A stretch of DNA of 64,000 nucleotides from Pseudaeromonas paramecii (GCF_039540575.1 NZ_BAABFC010000020.1:49694-113693); one strand, 5' to 3'. Shown: positions 43,065 to 52,096, counted from the stretch's first letter. Notes: generated by a model not told the origin, from the letters alone. A program made the numbers and translations.

Positions 43065-44165
43065 ATGAATGCCTTAGTCCATGCCCGCCAGCAAGCCCAG
43101 TTGGCCTTTGCCGCCTCCGATGCCAATCTGGTGGTGGGGGAGGCCAGCGCCTGTCCGCTGCCGCCGGCCGCCCTGGCGACCATGACACCGGCGGATCCCT
43201 GCGTTGTGGAGCAGTTTAGTGGCGGCCTGACCGCCCGGGTGCTGCACCTGTGTATCGAGGGGGTTCACTACACCCTCAAGCAGCGGCGGGAGGAGGCCCT
43301 GGTGCGCAACATCGACGGTCAGACCTCGTTTCTCAACGAGGTGCAGCGGCGGGCCGACTTCACCCGGCTCAAGGCCGACCCGGCCTGGGCGGGGCGCTTT
43401 GACCACATAGTCCCCACCCTGTATGCCGATTACCGGCAGGGGATCATCCTCTCCCCCTGGTTGCCGGGACAGGCTCCCACGCAGCTGGATGCTGACCTGT
43501 TCGACCAGCTGTTGTCCACCATGGTGGCCTGTGAGGAGGCGGGGCTGATGGAGTGGGATCTGTGCCCCGGCAACCTGCTGGTGGATCAGGGGCACCTCTG
43601 GCTGTTTGACTTTGGCTACATGTATCCCTTCGATCCCTTGCATCACTACAACAGCAATGGGCTCAGCGATCCCCTGTTCCATGCCTGCGAGCGCTTCGAG
43701 ACCCGTTTCTTCTTCGGCTGGCTGCTCAACCAGGCCCTGCCCATGGAAGCGCAGCTGGCCCTGTATCGGCAGCTCAAGCAGGTGGCGCTGACTCACTACG
43801 CCGGCAAGCGCGCCCATCTGGCGGCGCGGGGCGCCATCCCCGATGTGCTGGCCTGGCTGGATGAGCTCATGGCCCGCTGGCAGCAGGCCCTCGCCAGCCC
43901 CTCTGCCCTGGCCGCCTGCTTCGAGCTGGAGGCCTTTCGCTCCCATGTGCTGGACATCGAAGACGACCTGCACGGCCAGAGCTGCACCGCCACCACCTTG
44001 AAGCGCATCGACTTTGTCTGCCAGGCCCTGACCCACCGCCATGCCGCCCTGGCTGCGGGCGGCGCCCTGTTCTACGACAATGCCGGGCGGGATCAGGCCA
44101 GCCTGCTGGCCCTGTATGCCCACAAGCGGCAGCAGGCCCAGGGCTGGTTGCTGCCGGGCCATTGA
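43065..44165 (+). CDS. Protein-kinase-fold phosphotransferase of unknown substrate
   Basis: A 366-residue cytoplasmic protein with the marks of a kinase-like fold: YTLKQRREE (possible ATP-binding Lys), FLNEVQRR (partner Glu), EWDLCPGNLLVD (catalytic loop, D-x-x-x-x-N) and WLFDFGYMYP (metal-binding DFG). The usual HRD histidine is Glu-Trp here. The spacing fits aminoglycoside- and lipopolysaccharide-type kinases rather than Ser/Thr kinases. GGAG six bases before 43065 sets the start. It is divergent from the MalT-like gene and ends at a terminator, so it is a single-gene unit. I do not recognise the exact family. Confidence 0.7.
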   Translation: MNALVHARQQAQLAFAASDANLVVGEASACPLPPAALATMTPADPCVVEQFSGGLTARVLHLCIEGVHYTLKQRREEALVRNIDGQTSFLNEVQRRADFTRLKADPAWAGRFDHIVPTLYADYRQGIILSPWLPGQAPTQLDADLFDQLLSTMVACEEAGLMEWDLCPGNLLVDQGHLWLFDFGYMYPFDPLHHYNSNGLSDPLFHACERFETRFFFGWLLNQALPMEAQLALYRQLKQVALTHYAGKRAHLAARGAIPDVLAWLDELMARWQQALASPSALAACFELEAFRSHVLDIEDDLHGQSCTATTLKRIDFVCQALTHRHAALAAGGALFYDNAGRDQASLLALYAHKRQQAQGWLLPGH

Positions 44166-44190
44166 GTCCCGGCAGAATGCCTCCCTTGTC

Positions 44191-44212
44191 AGGCCGCGGT
44201 AGCGGCCTTTTT
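44191..44212 (+). terminator. Rho-independent terminator after the kinase-fold gene
   Basis: AGGCCGC/GCGGCCT stem with a GGTA loop and four to five T residues. Confidence 0.88.
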
Positions 44213-44413
44213 GCTCTCTGATAGCCGATGGACACTGGTCTGAGTGGCGCGTTTGCCAAGCGAGACTCACACTTAGGAGGCCCTGCACGGGGAATAAAGC
44301 TGGTGCCTGAATAACAATCTGGCACGCCACTCACCGGCGGCCACCCATCGACGTCCATGGTTTGCTCCGGGCGCAGGTTCCCTGGGGTCACCCATACATG
44401 AGAGGAAGGCACT

Positions 44414-46048
44414 ATGTTTTTGAACAAAATGAGCATTCGCAGCAAGGCGGCCTTCGGCTTGATCCTGCTGACCTTGTTTATCCTGCTCATCGGCATCTTG
44501 AACTACCTGGCACTGGGGCGACTGCAGGAGAATACCCGGCTGTTTGCCGAGGATCTGATGCCGGCCCAGGGGGTGGTGCTCAACGCCGACCGGGATCTCT
44601 ATCAAGCCCTGACGGCCCAGCAGGAGATACTGCTGTTGCGGGGCCAGGGCGAGGAGATCGCCGGCCTCAAGCAGGACTTTGACGACAACGTCCAGCAGGC
44701 CAAGGATCGCATGGCCAGCTACCTGTCTATCATGCAGCCCTATCCCGATGTGGTCGCCCAGCTAGCCAACTTCGAGCGGCTGTTTGCCGACTGGCTGGAG
44801 TCGGCCCGTCAGGTCAACAGCCTGGCCATCCAGGGCGATGCCGCCGCTGCCCACAAGCTGCACGATCAGAGCGGCAAGCAGTTTGCGGCCCTGCGGGAGC
44901 AATACAACCTGGCGGGGGAACTGGCGGATCAACTGGCCGGCCAGACCAAGCAGTTCTCGGACGCCATGGCCGACAGCCGTCAGGCCTGGACTCTGGGGCT
45001 GCTGGTGGTGGCCCTGGTCTGTGGCTTGCTGCTCATCTATCTGGGTCCCAAGCTGATCGTCAGCAGCGTGCGGGCGGTGACGGAGAAAATTCAGGATATC
45101 AACCGGGGTGGCGGCGATCTGGTGAGCCGGCTGCCGGTGGTGACCCGGGATGAGCTAGGCCAGCTGGCCACCGAGTTCAACCGCTTCCTGGACCAATTAC
45201 AAGGGCTGGTGCGCCTGCTGTTGGGGGATGCCGGCGAGCTGGAGGCCAGCACCAGCAACCTGCGTCAGGTCTCCACTCAGGTGGATGACATCAGCGAGAA
45301 TCAGCGGGTGCAGCTGGCCTCCCTGGTGACCGCCTTCAACGAGATCAACCAGGCGGTGCACGACATCAGCCAGCATGCCCAGCTCACCTCGGATCAAACC
45401 CATCAGGCCCAGGATGCCGCCAACCAGGGGCTGCAACTGTTGCAACAAAACGTCACTCTGAACCGTCAGCTGCAGGAGAGCTTCCAGCAGGCGGCGGGCC
45501 GGGTGGCCCAGTTGGCCGGGGAGTCGGAGAAGATCACCTCGGTGCTGGATGTGATCCGTGGCATCGCCGAGCAGACCAACCTGCTGGCGCTGAATGCCGC
45601 CATCGAGGCGGCCCGGGCCGGTGAACAGGGCCGGGGCTTTGCGGTGGTGGCCGACGAGGTGCGCACCCTGGCCAGCCGCACCCAGCGCTCCACCGAGGAC
45701 ATTCAGGGCATGATCAGCTCTTTGAAGAGCGGTGTGCAAAGCGCGGTGCAGGCCATGGACAAGGGCAGCGGCCAGGTGGAGAACACGGTGGGCATGGCGG
45801 ACAAGATGCATCAGTCCCTGATGGAGATACAACAGACGGTCAACCGGGTGCTGGACATGAACTTCCAGATAGCCTCGGCCACCGAGGAGCAAAGCGCAGT
45901 GATGGACGAGATCAACCGCCACGTCTCCGAGCTCAACAGCCTCACCGAGGAGGGGGCGGCCACCTCGGGCACGGTGCGGCAAACCGGCAGCGATCTGGAC
46001 GAGCTGGCCCGCCAGCTGGCCGGCCGGGTCCGTCAGTTCAAGGTGTAA
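44414..46048 (+). CDS. Methyl-accepting chemotaxis protein
   Basis: A 544-residue receptor. First membrane helix at about 14-33, a periplasmic four-helix-bundle-type sensor (to about 190), second helix at about 194-213, then HAMP and a long coiled-coil signalling region. The CheA/CheW-binding tip reads VIRGIAEQTNLLALNAAIEAARAGEQGRGFAVVADEVR (landmarks EQTNLLALNAAIEAARAGE). There is no C-terminal CheR-binding pentapeptide. GAGGAA precedes the ATG. It is transcribed alone, with a terminator behind it. The ligand cannot be inferred. Confidence 0.95.
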   Translation: MFLNKMSIRSKAAFGLILLTLFILLIGILNYLALGRLQENTRLFAEDLMPAQGVVLNADRDLYQALTAQQEILLLRGQGEEIAGLKQDFDDNVQQAKDRMASYLSIMQPYPDVVAQLANFERLFADWLESARQVNSLAIQGDAAAAHKLHDQSGKQFAALREQYNLAGELADQLAGQTKQFSDAMADSRQAWTLGLLVVALVCGLLLIYLGPKLIVSSVRAVTEKIQDINRGGGDLVSRLPVVTRDELGQLATEFNRFLDQLQGLVRLLLGDAGELEASTSNLRQVSTQVDDISENQRVQLASLVTAFNEINQAVHDISQHAQLTSDQTHQAQDAANQGLQLLQQNVTLNRQLQESFQQAAGRVAQLAGESEKITSVLDVIRGIAEQTNLLALNAAIEAARAGEQGRGFAVVADEVRTLASRTQRSTEDIQGMISSLKSGVQSAVQAMDKGSGQVENTVGMADKMHQSLMEIQQTVNRVLDMNFQIASATEEQSAVMDEINRHVSELNSLTEEGAATSGTVRQTGSDLDELARQLAGRVRQFKV

Positions 46049-46063
46049 TCTGGGTAAGACGAC

Positions 46064-46092
46064 AGACCGCTCCCTTGGGAGCGGTCTTTTTT
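46064..46092 (+). terminator. Rho-independent terminator after the chemoreceptor gene
   Basis: AGACCGCTCCC/GGGAGCGGTCT with a very short loop (top pairs must open) and a T run. Confidence 0.92.
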
Positions 46093-46112
46093 ATGCCGCA
46101 ACGGTGGCCGGC

Positions 46113-47615
46113 CTAGGGCAGCTGGGGGGCTGAGAGGGTCACCTGCCAGATGCCGTCCTGTTGGCTGGCAGACTGGCAGGCCAGCACCTTGGCGCGATAG
46201 TAGTAGACAGGCACCTCCTCACCCACCGTCAGGGGGCGGGCGAAGTAGAGGGTGACGGGCTTGGCCTGGAAGGCCTGGGCGGTGAGGTAGCCGATCAGGG
46301 CATGCTCCAGGGAGTGATAGCCGTTCTTCCACAGGTGTACCTTGAGGCTGCCGGCATCGTTGATCCAGCCCCAGACCTCGCCATTCTGGTGGTCGACAAA
46401 GGTGGCGAACCAGCTGGGCCAGGTGCGATAGAGGTAGCGGCGCGGGTTGGCGTTCTCCAGACCCAGGGTGGCGGCGGCCTGATCCAGCTCCGCATACTCC
46501 CACCAGGCACTGCCGTTCTCGCCGTCTCTATCCCCCCACCAGCCTACCTGCTGGCTGCCGTCGGCCCCGGCGGGCAGGGGCACCGGCAGGTTTTTCAGCT
46601 GATCCTCCCGGTAGGCCCGGGCCAGCAGGCTGTACAGGCCCCCTTCGGCCAGCTTGGTGAGCAGGGTATCGCCTAACTGACGGCCGGTGAGGTAGAGCAT
46701 CCAGAAGCTCTTGCTGCTGTGGCCGAAGTCGGCATGGCGGGCCGAGGGCAGCTTGCCGCTGTCGTCATGCAGATAGCCGTAGAAGCGCCCCTCGGCGGGG
46801 GCGTAGAAGTCCCGCACCAGGCTCTGGGCCAGCCAGGTCATGCGCTGATGCCAGAGGGCCTGTTGCTGACCTTGCAGCCAGGGGGCCAGCAACACCAGGT
46901 AGGCGTTCAACTGATCCAGCTGGGCCACCAGCTCCACCTGCTGATCCTGCGTCCGGCTGGCCGGGAACCAGGTCAGCCGCTGATGGGCCTGGTCCAGATA
47001 GGCGGTGAACAGGTGATCCTGCAACCGTTGCAGGTCGGCCAGGGCGCCGGCATCGCCACTGACGTAATACCAGGCGGCCAGGCCCAAGCCTATGTAGGCC
47101 AGATCCTGGCTGGTGCGATCCGCCGGGCTATCGGCGGCCTGGCCAGCCTGGAAGCGGGTGATGGCGCCATCCCGCCCCCGCTGTTGCGGGTCATGGGGCA
47201 GCAGGGCGCGGGTACGCAAGAAGTCCACCCCCTGACGGGCCAGGGCCAGGGCCTTGGGGTCGCCGGTCAGATGAAACAGCATGGCGTAGGCGAAGCTCTG
47301 CCGCGAGACCATGCGGGTCCACTGATAGGGCAGACCCTCGGCGATCCAGTCCGGCGGATTGGCCAGTTCGGGACACAGGCTGGCGGGCTTGGGCTCGGCC
47401 AGCAGCGCCTTGGGGTCCGGACGACTGGCGTCGTTGCACAGGAAGCTGGGGAAGGCACCGTCCGTGATGCCGTCGGCGGCCTGGTACCAGAAGGGGGCCA
47501 GATCCTGGCGCACGTGGGTGAGCCAGGCCTGACCGTCCAGCAGTTCGGCGCGGCAGGGGGCCAGGGCCAGGCTGAGGGTCAGCCCCAGCAGGGGAAGTAA
47601 GGTTAGGGGTCTCAT
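46113..47615 (-). CDS. Exported AGE-family-like (alpha/alpha-barrel) protein
   Basis: A 500-residue protein with a signal peptide (LALAPCRA-ELL). The body is helical with motifs seen in N-acylglucosamine 2-epimerase-like (alpha/alpha)6 barrels: SFAYAMLFHLTGDPKAL, DLAYIGLGLAAWYYVSGD, GHSSKSFWMLYLTG and KNGYHSLEHALIGYL, with WGWINDAG. The family isomerises sugars, but exported members with this layout are of unknown activity. The start at 47615 follows AAGGAGGACCT; the longer upstream frame is not coding. The next gene upstream on the same strand (47659) encodes another small exported protein, 43 bases away, so the two are probably one operon. Confidence 0.65.
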   Translation of the reverse strand: MRPLTLLPLLGLTLSLALAPCRAELLDGQAWLTHVRQDLAPFWYQAADGITDGAFPSFLCNDASRPDPKALLAEPKPASLCPELANPPDWIAEGLPYQWTRMVSRQSFAYAMLFHLTGDPKALALARQGVDFLRTRALLPHDPQQRGRDGAITRFQAGQAADSPADRTSQDLAYIGLGLAAWYYVSGDAGALADLQRLQDHLFTAYLDQAHQRLTWFPASRTQDQQVELVAQLDQLNAYLVLLAPWLQGQQQALWHQRMTWLAQSLVRDFYAPAEGRFYGYLHDDSGKLPSARHADFGHSSKSFWMLYLTGRQLGDTLLTKLAEGGLYSLLARAYREDQLKNLPVPLPAGADGSQQVGWWGDRDGENGSAWWEYAELDQAAATLGLENANPRRYLYRTWPSWFATFVDHQNGEVWGWINDAGSLKVHLWKNGYHSLEHALIGYLTAQAFQAKPVTLYFARPLTVGEEVPVYYYRAKVLACQSASQQDGIWQVTLSAPQLP

Positions 47616-47658
47616 AGGTCCTCCTTGAGTCTGGAGTGACCAGTGTAGTGGCTGAGGC

Positions 47659-48138
47659 TCAGTAAACCGGGATCCCGCCGACACTTGTTTTCCCCCTGGG
47701 GGGTGGAGTCTCCCGGTTTGCGTAGGGGGGCCATGGCAGCAGTTGCTCACGCAAGCTCAGATCCACCGCCGCCAGCAGCAGTTGCTGTGGGTCGCTGCGA
47801 CAGTGGGTCCGGATGTGGCGGGCCAGACGGGCGCCGTCCCGTTCGCTGTCCGGTAGCTGCAGATGGCGCAGGGCCAGCACATGGGTGCTGAGGGCCTCCA
47901 CCGCGAAGCTGGCCTCGCCGGGCTGGGTCACCAGCAGGCGCTCCGTCTCCTGGCAGGTGAGCATGGCCAGCCGATCCAGCCGGGGCAGCAGCCGGATGAC
48001 GCCGCCGCCGACCAGGGGCTCGAGTTCCTGGGTCAGCCCGTGGCGAGAGGCTTCTCCCAGGCGGCTGCCGATCAGCAGATCCTGGGCTGGGAGTCCGGTA
48101 CTGACGAACAGCAGCCAAAAAAAGAACAGACGTTGCAT
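47659..48138 (-). CDS. Small exported protein of unknown function
   Basis: A 159-residue protein with a signal peptide (MQRLFFFWLLFVSTGLPAQ). The mature part is mixed helix/strand with two cysteines (LTCQETE and RTHCRSD) that could form a disulfide in the periplasm, and ends with a Pro-rich tail. GGGAGG precedes the ATG at 48138. I do not recognise a family. It lies 43 bases before the AGE-like gene and about 100 bases after the PfkB-family gene on the same strand. Confidence 0.62.
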   Translation of the reverse strand: MQRLFFFWLLFVSTGLPAQDLLIGSRLGEASRHGLTQELEPLVGGGVIRLLPRLDRLAMLTCQETERLLVTQPGEASFAVEALSTHVLALRHLQLPDSERDGARLARHIRTHCRSDPQQLLLAAVDLSLREQLLPWPPYANRETPPPRGKTSVGGIPVY

Positions 48139-48206
48139 GAGGCACCTCCCGCTGACAGGAACTCCATTGTAGGCGCGGGTCATGAATGCAAACTGAAGCG
48201 GGACAA

Positions 48207-48230
48207 AATGGGGGCCTTTTGGCCCCCTCG
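48207..48230 (-). terminator. Rho-independent terminator after the PfkB-family gene
   Basis: On the minus strand GGGGGCC/GGCCCCC with an AAAA loop is followed by ATTTTGTCC, 27 bases past the stop. Confidence 0.8.
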
Positions 48231-48254
48231 ATTGTCCTCGGATTCAACTTGGGA

Positions 48255-49166
48255 TCAGCTTGAGGCGCCCGTCAGGCCGGCGAGCTCCCCGGCGCTCAAG
48301 AAACCGTCCGCCGCACCGGCGACGCCTATCTTCCAACCGGCAAACAGGCAGGCCTGGTTCAGCGCCTGATAGGGGTTGCCATGGCTCAGATAGCCGTGGA
48401 GGAAGGCCGAGAACAGGGCGTCGCCGGCGCCTATGGTATTGACCACGGGCCTGGGGCTGCAGGCCGGGGCCTGATAGAACTGTCGATCCGCCGCCACGTA
48501 CATCAAGGCCCCCTGGCTGCCGCGCCCCATGACGATGATGTCGTTGTGGTAACGGGATTGTAGGGCGCCGATCAGCTCCTCCGATGGGCGACCATGCAGC
48601 CCCTCGTCGCTGAGAAACAGGATATCGGCGGCGGCCATGAAGTCCCGGTTGTAGGCATCGTCCGGGTCGCTCAGCACATGCACGTCGGTGGCGATGGGCC
48701 GGCCGGCGGCCTGCACCGCGGGCAGCAGGGCGCGGTTGTAGTTGATGTTGCACATCACCGCCAGGCGGCAGTCCGCCAGCTGGGCCACGAAGCGCGCCTC
48801 ATCGTAGGCACTCTCCTGAATGGTCTTGAGATCGACATGGATCTGCCGGCGCCCGCCGGGCTCGTAGAGGATCACCGAGGCCGGGGTGGCGGGCAGGCTG
48901 GCCTGCAACCCCTCGGTGGCCAGCCCCAGGCTTGCCATGGCCTGCTTGACCCACTGGCCGTGAAAGTCGTCGCCGATGAGCGACGCCATGGCCACGCCGT
49001 GGCCCAGCGTGTGCAGCGCCTTGGCCACGTTGTAGCCCACCCCCGAGACGGTGCTGGCCACCCGGTCGAAGGCGTAGGTCACGGGAAAGTAGTCGAGGGG
49101 AAAGTGGTCTATGCCCAGGGTGGTTTCTATGTTGATCAGACCCGAGACCAGGATGGCGGCGGACAT
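48255..49166 (-). CDS. PfkB-family carbohydrate kinase
   Basis: A 303-residue ribokinase-fold enzyme. It begins AILVSGLINIETTL, has the GVGYNVAKALHTLG substrate-binding stretch and the ATP-binding/catalytic NTIGAGDALFSAFLHGYL with the base Asp in GAGD. AGGAGTCAACC precedes the ATG. Members phosphorylate sugars or nucleosides; the substrate cannot be told from the sequence, and no transporter or other sugar gene adjoins it. It is bounded by a terminator downstream and the large non-coding region upstream. Confidence 0.9.
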   Translation of the reverse strand: MSAAILVSGLINIETTLGIDHFPLDYFPVTYAFDRVASTVSGVGYNVAKALHTLGHGVAMASLIGDDFHGQWVKQAMASLGLATEGLQASLPATPASVILYEPGGRRQIHVDLKTIQESAYDEARFVAQLADCRLAVMCNINYNRALLPAVQAAGRPIATDVHVLSDPDDAYNRDFMAAADILFLSDEGLHGRPSEELIGALQSRYHNDIIVMGRGSQGALMYVAADRQFYQAPACSPRPVVNTIGAGDALFSAFLHGYLSHGNPYQALNQACLFAGWKIGVAGAADGFLSAGELAGLTGASS

Positions 49167-49406
49167 GGTTGACTCCTGTGATGACGGTTTGAGTCAGACT
49201 ATCCCAGACGCGGGTTCGTCACCGTGATCCCGGCGAGTCTGTGTTTCCCCTGGCGGGGTGGATTGGTGCGGTGGGGATGACCTTATTCTGGCATCGCTCT
49301 GTCAGACCTGAGTTTTTAGCCTGCTGTGGTTGTTTGAGGCGGGGGTGTCCGTGCCGCCCTTCTCCGCTATTGTGCTCTTTCTACGCTTGGCTTGGCGACG
49401 ACATCC

Positions 49407-49759
49407 CTGACTAACCGCCCGCTTCGGGCTCCTGCCCTGCGCGGCAAACTGGGGCCGGGATACTCAATCCCGTCCTAACGCCAGTTCGCCCCCCAGCAAT
49501 CCCTATCCGCTGGCCCTCCGGGTCCCCTCGTCCATCGAGCCAGCTTTTCGGTCGTTATCGACGTCTGCTTCGCCTTCCTTGGCTGCGCATTCCACTCGGG
49601 CTATCCCTGCCCTCGCGCCAATCCGGGCCGGGATATTCAATCCCGTCCCCCTTTCGGTCTGGCCCCGACACGGCGATAACTCGCTCGGCATCCTTGCCTC
49701 GCGCCCGGCTGGCCCGCTCTCCTCGGCCAGCGGCAAGGGATGGAGGGCCTGTTAGTCAG
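49407..49759. repeat. Candidate intergenic repeat element with short inverted ends
   Basis: CTGACTAAC (49407-49415) and GTTAGTCAG (49751-49759) are perfect inverted ends 353 bases apart. Inside are two imperfect direct copies of a 50-55-base unit, at about 49421-49475 and 49594-49648, each ending in GGGCCGGGATA(C/T)TCAATCCCGTCC (landmark CGGGATA..CAATCCCG), which is itself a small hairpin. The first copy is nested in an outer AACTGG/CCAGTT stem (49447-49486). The size and ends resemble a miniature inverted-repeat element, but no target duplication was established. Confidence 0.45.
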
Positions 49760-49859
49760 CAATATGTCGGTGGCAACAATACGAAGTTTATTCAGAATAC
49801 GTGCCTTGACGGGTAACGTTCTAGCCTGGGCTCTCTACGGGCGTACCCTCGACTGAGTG

Positions 49860-49886
49860 TTCACCACCGCGATAGGCGGTGGTGAA
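49860..49886. other. Perfect 11-bp hairpin ahead of the proX terminator
   Basis: TTCACCACCGC and GCGGTGGTGAA flank a GATAG loop. No T run follows on either strand. It is ten bases from the proX terminator and may belong to the repeat-rich region or to a 3' end structure. Confidence 0.6.
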
Positions 49887-49895
49887 TTACGACAA

Positions 49896-49921
49896 TAAAA
49901 ACGGGGCCGTCTGGCCCCGTT
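49896..49921 (-). terminator. Rho-independent terminator of proVWX
   Basis: On the minus strand AACGGGGCC/GGCCCCGTT with an AGAC loop is followed by TTTATT, 25 bases past the proX stop. Confidence 0.92.
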
Positions 49922-49945
49922 GTGTACTCTGGCTTAACCGGCTGC

Positions 49946-50941
49946 TTAGCCGGCAGCTTGGCGGGCTTCGGCCAGCCAGGCGTCCACCTGCTTGGCATGG
50001 GCCTGGAGCCAGCCTTCGGCGTGACGGTCTATGTCCGCCGGGCTGTTTTCGCCCTGCTTCATGCGCATGTTCTGGGCGCTGATGTCGTTGCTGGACAGGC
50101 GCATGATGGCAAAAAGCTTGGCGGCGGCCGGATTGGCCGCGGCCCACGCCTTGTTGGCGACTATGTGCATCACGTTCATCTGGAAGCCATAGTTCTTGCC
50201 GTTGGGCAGCTTAGTGTCAATCTTGGCGCGCTCGCCGGGCAGGGCGGAGAAGGGCACCTCCAGCCAGACCACGTCCTTGCCCGGCACCAGCTCGCCGCTG
50301 ACCCAGTAGGGGGTCCAGGTGTAGTAGAGGATCGGCTTGCCGGCCTTATAGCGGGCAATGGTGTCGGCGATGATGGCGGCGTAGTTGCCCTGGTTGTGGT
50401 GCACCGTCTTGACCAGGCCATAGGCCTCAATCTGGTGATTGACCACAGCCTCGCAGCCCCAGCCGGGGTTGCAGCCGGCCAGATCCGCCACGCCGTCACC
50501 GTCGGCATCGAACAGCTTGGCAAGCGACGGATCTTTCAACTGGGCTATGTTGTTGATCTGGTAGGCCTCGGCAGTCTTCTTGTCGATGAGGTAGCCCTGG
50601 GCCGCGCCGCTGACATAGTCCCCCTGGCGGTAGAACTTGGCGTCGCCGCCGGCCTTCTCGTATTTCTCGGCATGCAGCGGATCCCAGTTGAAGGTGAGGA
50701 AGGTGCCCTCGCCGTTGGCCACAGTGGCGTAGCCCACGTTGTAATCCACGTCCTTGGCGGGTTTGACCTCATAGCCCAGCCGGGCCAGCAGCTTGCTCAC
50801 CAGCACAGTCTGAAAGCTCTCCTCGGCGATGGTGCTCTGAATGGGCTGCACGCTGACGCCCTGTCCGGGCAGCTCGGCGGCCTGCAGCTGGCTGCCCAGC
50901 AGCAGGGCCAGCAGGGGAAGGGCCTGTTTGGCGTTGATCAT
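49946..50941 (-). CDS. proX: Glycine betaine/proline betaine-binding periplasmic protein
   Basis: A 331-residue binding protein with a signal peptide (QLQA-AELPG). It matches ProX throughout: GVSVQPIQSTIAEESFQT, VGYATVANGEGTFLTFNW, GCNPGWGCEAVVNHQI (with the paired cysteines of ProX) and YYTWTPYWVSGEL, where the Trp/Tyr cage for the quaternary amine is expected. It is the last gene of proVWX, three bases after proW, with AAGGAG inside the gap region. Confidence 0.96.
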   Translation of the reverse strand: MINAKQALPLLALLLGSQLQAAELPGQGVSVQPIQSTIAEESFQTVLVSKLLARLGYEVKPAKDVDYNVGYATVANGEGTFLTFNWDPLHAEKYEKAGGDAKFYRQGDYVSGAAQGYLIDKKTAEAYQINNIAQLKDPSLAKLFDADGDGVADLAGCNPGWGCEAVVNHQIEAYGLVKTVHHNQGNYAAIIADTIARYKAGKPILYYTWTPYWVSGELVPGKDVVWLEVPFSALPGERAKIDTKLPNGKNYGFQMNVMHIVANKAWAAANPAAAKLFAIMRLSSNDISAQNMRMKQGENSPADIDRHAEGWLQAHAKQVDAWLAEARQAAG

Positions 50942-50944
50942 GGG

Positions 50945-52096
50945 TCACTCCTTGTTGGTTGAAGAGGAAGTCGGCCGCCCAACTTGGCGGCGCAGCAGGG
51001 CCAGGGGCCCGCGAGGTGCCTGCTGGCGGTGGCGCTGGGACTGGCCCATGGCCTGGGTCAGCCGGTCCAGCACTATGGCCAGCAGCACTATGCCCACCCC
51101 GCCCACCGAGGCCATGCCCATGTCCAGGCGGCCGATGCCGCGCAGCACCATCTGCCCCAGGCCGCCCACGGCGATCATGGAGGCGATCACCACCATGGAC
51201 AGCGACAGCATCAGGGTCTGGTTGACCCCGGCCATGATGGTGGGCATGGCCAGGGGCAGCTGGACCTTGAACAGCAGCTGGCGCGGACTGGCGCCAAAGG
51301 AGTGGGCGGCCTCCACCAGATCCGCCGGCACCTGCTGAATGCCCAGCAGAGTGAGGCGGATGATGGGGGGCAGGGCGAAGATGATGGTCACCACCACGCC
51401 GGGCACGTTGCCGATGCCGAACAGCATGACGATGGGCACCAGGTAGACGAAGGCGGGGGTGGTCTGCATGGCGTCCAGCAGCGGGCGCACCCAGGTGGCG
51501 GCCCGCTGGCTGCGGGACAGCCAGATGCCGCAGGGCAGGCCGAGCAGCAGGCAGAAGAACAGTGAGGTGAGCACCAGCGCCAGGGTCACCATGGCGTCGG
51601 CCCAGGCGCCGATGAGGCCGATGCCCAGCAGGGCGACCAGGCTGCCGAGGGCCATGCCACCGCCCACCAGCTGCCAGGCGACCAGGGCCAGCAGCAAGAT
51701 CATCAGGGGCGCCGGCACCCAGAGCAGGGCGCCCTGGATGGCGTTGAGGGTCATGTCCACCGGGGCGCGGATGAGCTGGAAGACGGGGCGAAAATGCACC
51801 ACCAGCCAGTCGATGCCGGACTCTATCCAGCTGTCCAGCGGGATCCAGGCCTGGTCGAACGGCTGGCGCCAGTCGATGCTTGTGTCTTGTGCAGCGGTTG
51901 GTGCGGGGGTACTGAGCCAGTCCGCCTGGGCCTGCTGCTCGCCGTTGCCTGCCGTGCCCCAGGGGTCGTCGGCGGTTTGGCTGCTAGTGGCCCAGGGATC
52001 GGGCTCGCTGGCGGTATCGGCGGCCTGGGCCGGCAGGGTCAACAGCAGGGTGGCCAGCCAAATGAGAGGCAGCCAGAGACGAAGAGACTGGGTCAT
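50945..52096 (-). CDS. proW: Glycine betaine/proline betaine ABC permease
   Basis: A 383-residue permease. The N-terminus carries an unusual Asp/Pro/Trp-rich stretch (DPWATSSQTADDPWGTAG) after a signal-like helix, before the conserved FDQAWIPLDSWIESGIDWLV segment of ProW. The core has the ABC loop EAAHSFGASPRQLLFKVQLPLA. Its start overlaps the proV stop by four bases (ATGA). It imports compatible solutes under osmotic stress. Confidence 0.95.
   Translation of the reverse strand: MTQSLRLWLPLIWLATLLLTLPAQAADTASEPDPWATSSQTADDPWGTAGNGEQQAQADWLSTPAPTAAQDTSIDWRQPFDQAWIPLDSWIESGIDWLVVHFRPVFQLIRAPVDMTLNAIQGALLWVPAPLMILLLALVAWQLVGGGMALGSLVALLGIGLIGAWADAMVTLALVLTSLFFCLLLGLPCGIWLSRSQRAATWVRPLLDAMQTTPAFVYLVPIVMLFGIGNVPGVVVTIIFALPPIIRLTLLGIQQVPADLVEAAHSFGASPRQLLFKVQLPLAMPTIMAGVNQTLMLSLSMVVIASMIAVGGLGQMVLRGIGRLDMGMASVGGVGIVLLAIVLDRLTQAMGQSQRHRQQAPRGPLALLRRQVGRPTSSSTNKE

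Larger units (their letters stand above)
49167..49945. other. Large non-coding region between the PfkB-family gene and proX
   Basis: 779 bases without a credible gene. From the left: the upstream region of the PfkB-family gene (to about 49390), a repeat-bearing element at 49407-49759, an AT-richer stretch at 49760-49850, a perfect hairpin at 49860-49886, and the proX terminator at 49896-49921. The open frame at 49503-49736 on the minus strand has no ribosome binding site and runs through the repeats. Confidence 0.6.

Noticed and set aside
49503..49736. A 77-residue open frame on the minus strand within the repeat element
   Set aside because: It has no ribosome binding site, runs through one of the repeat hairpins, and its composition follows the GC-rich repeat rather than a protein.
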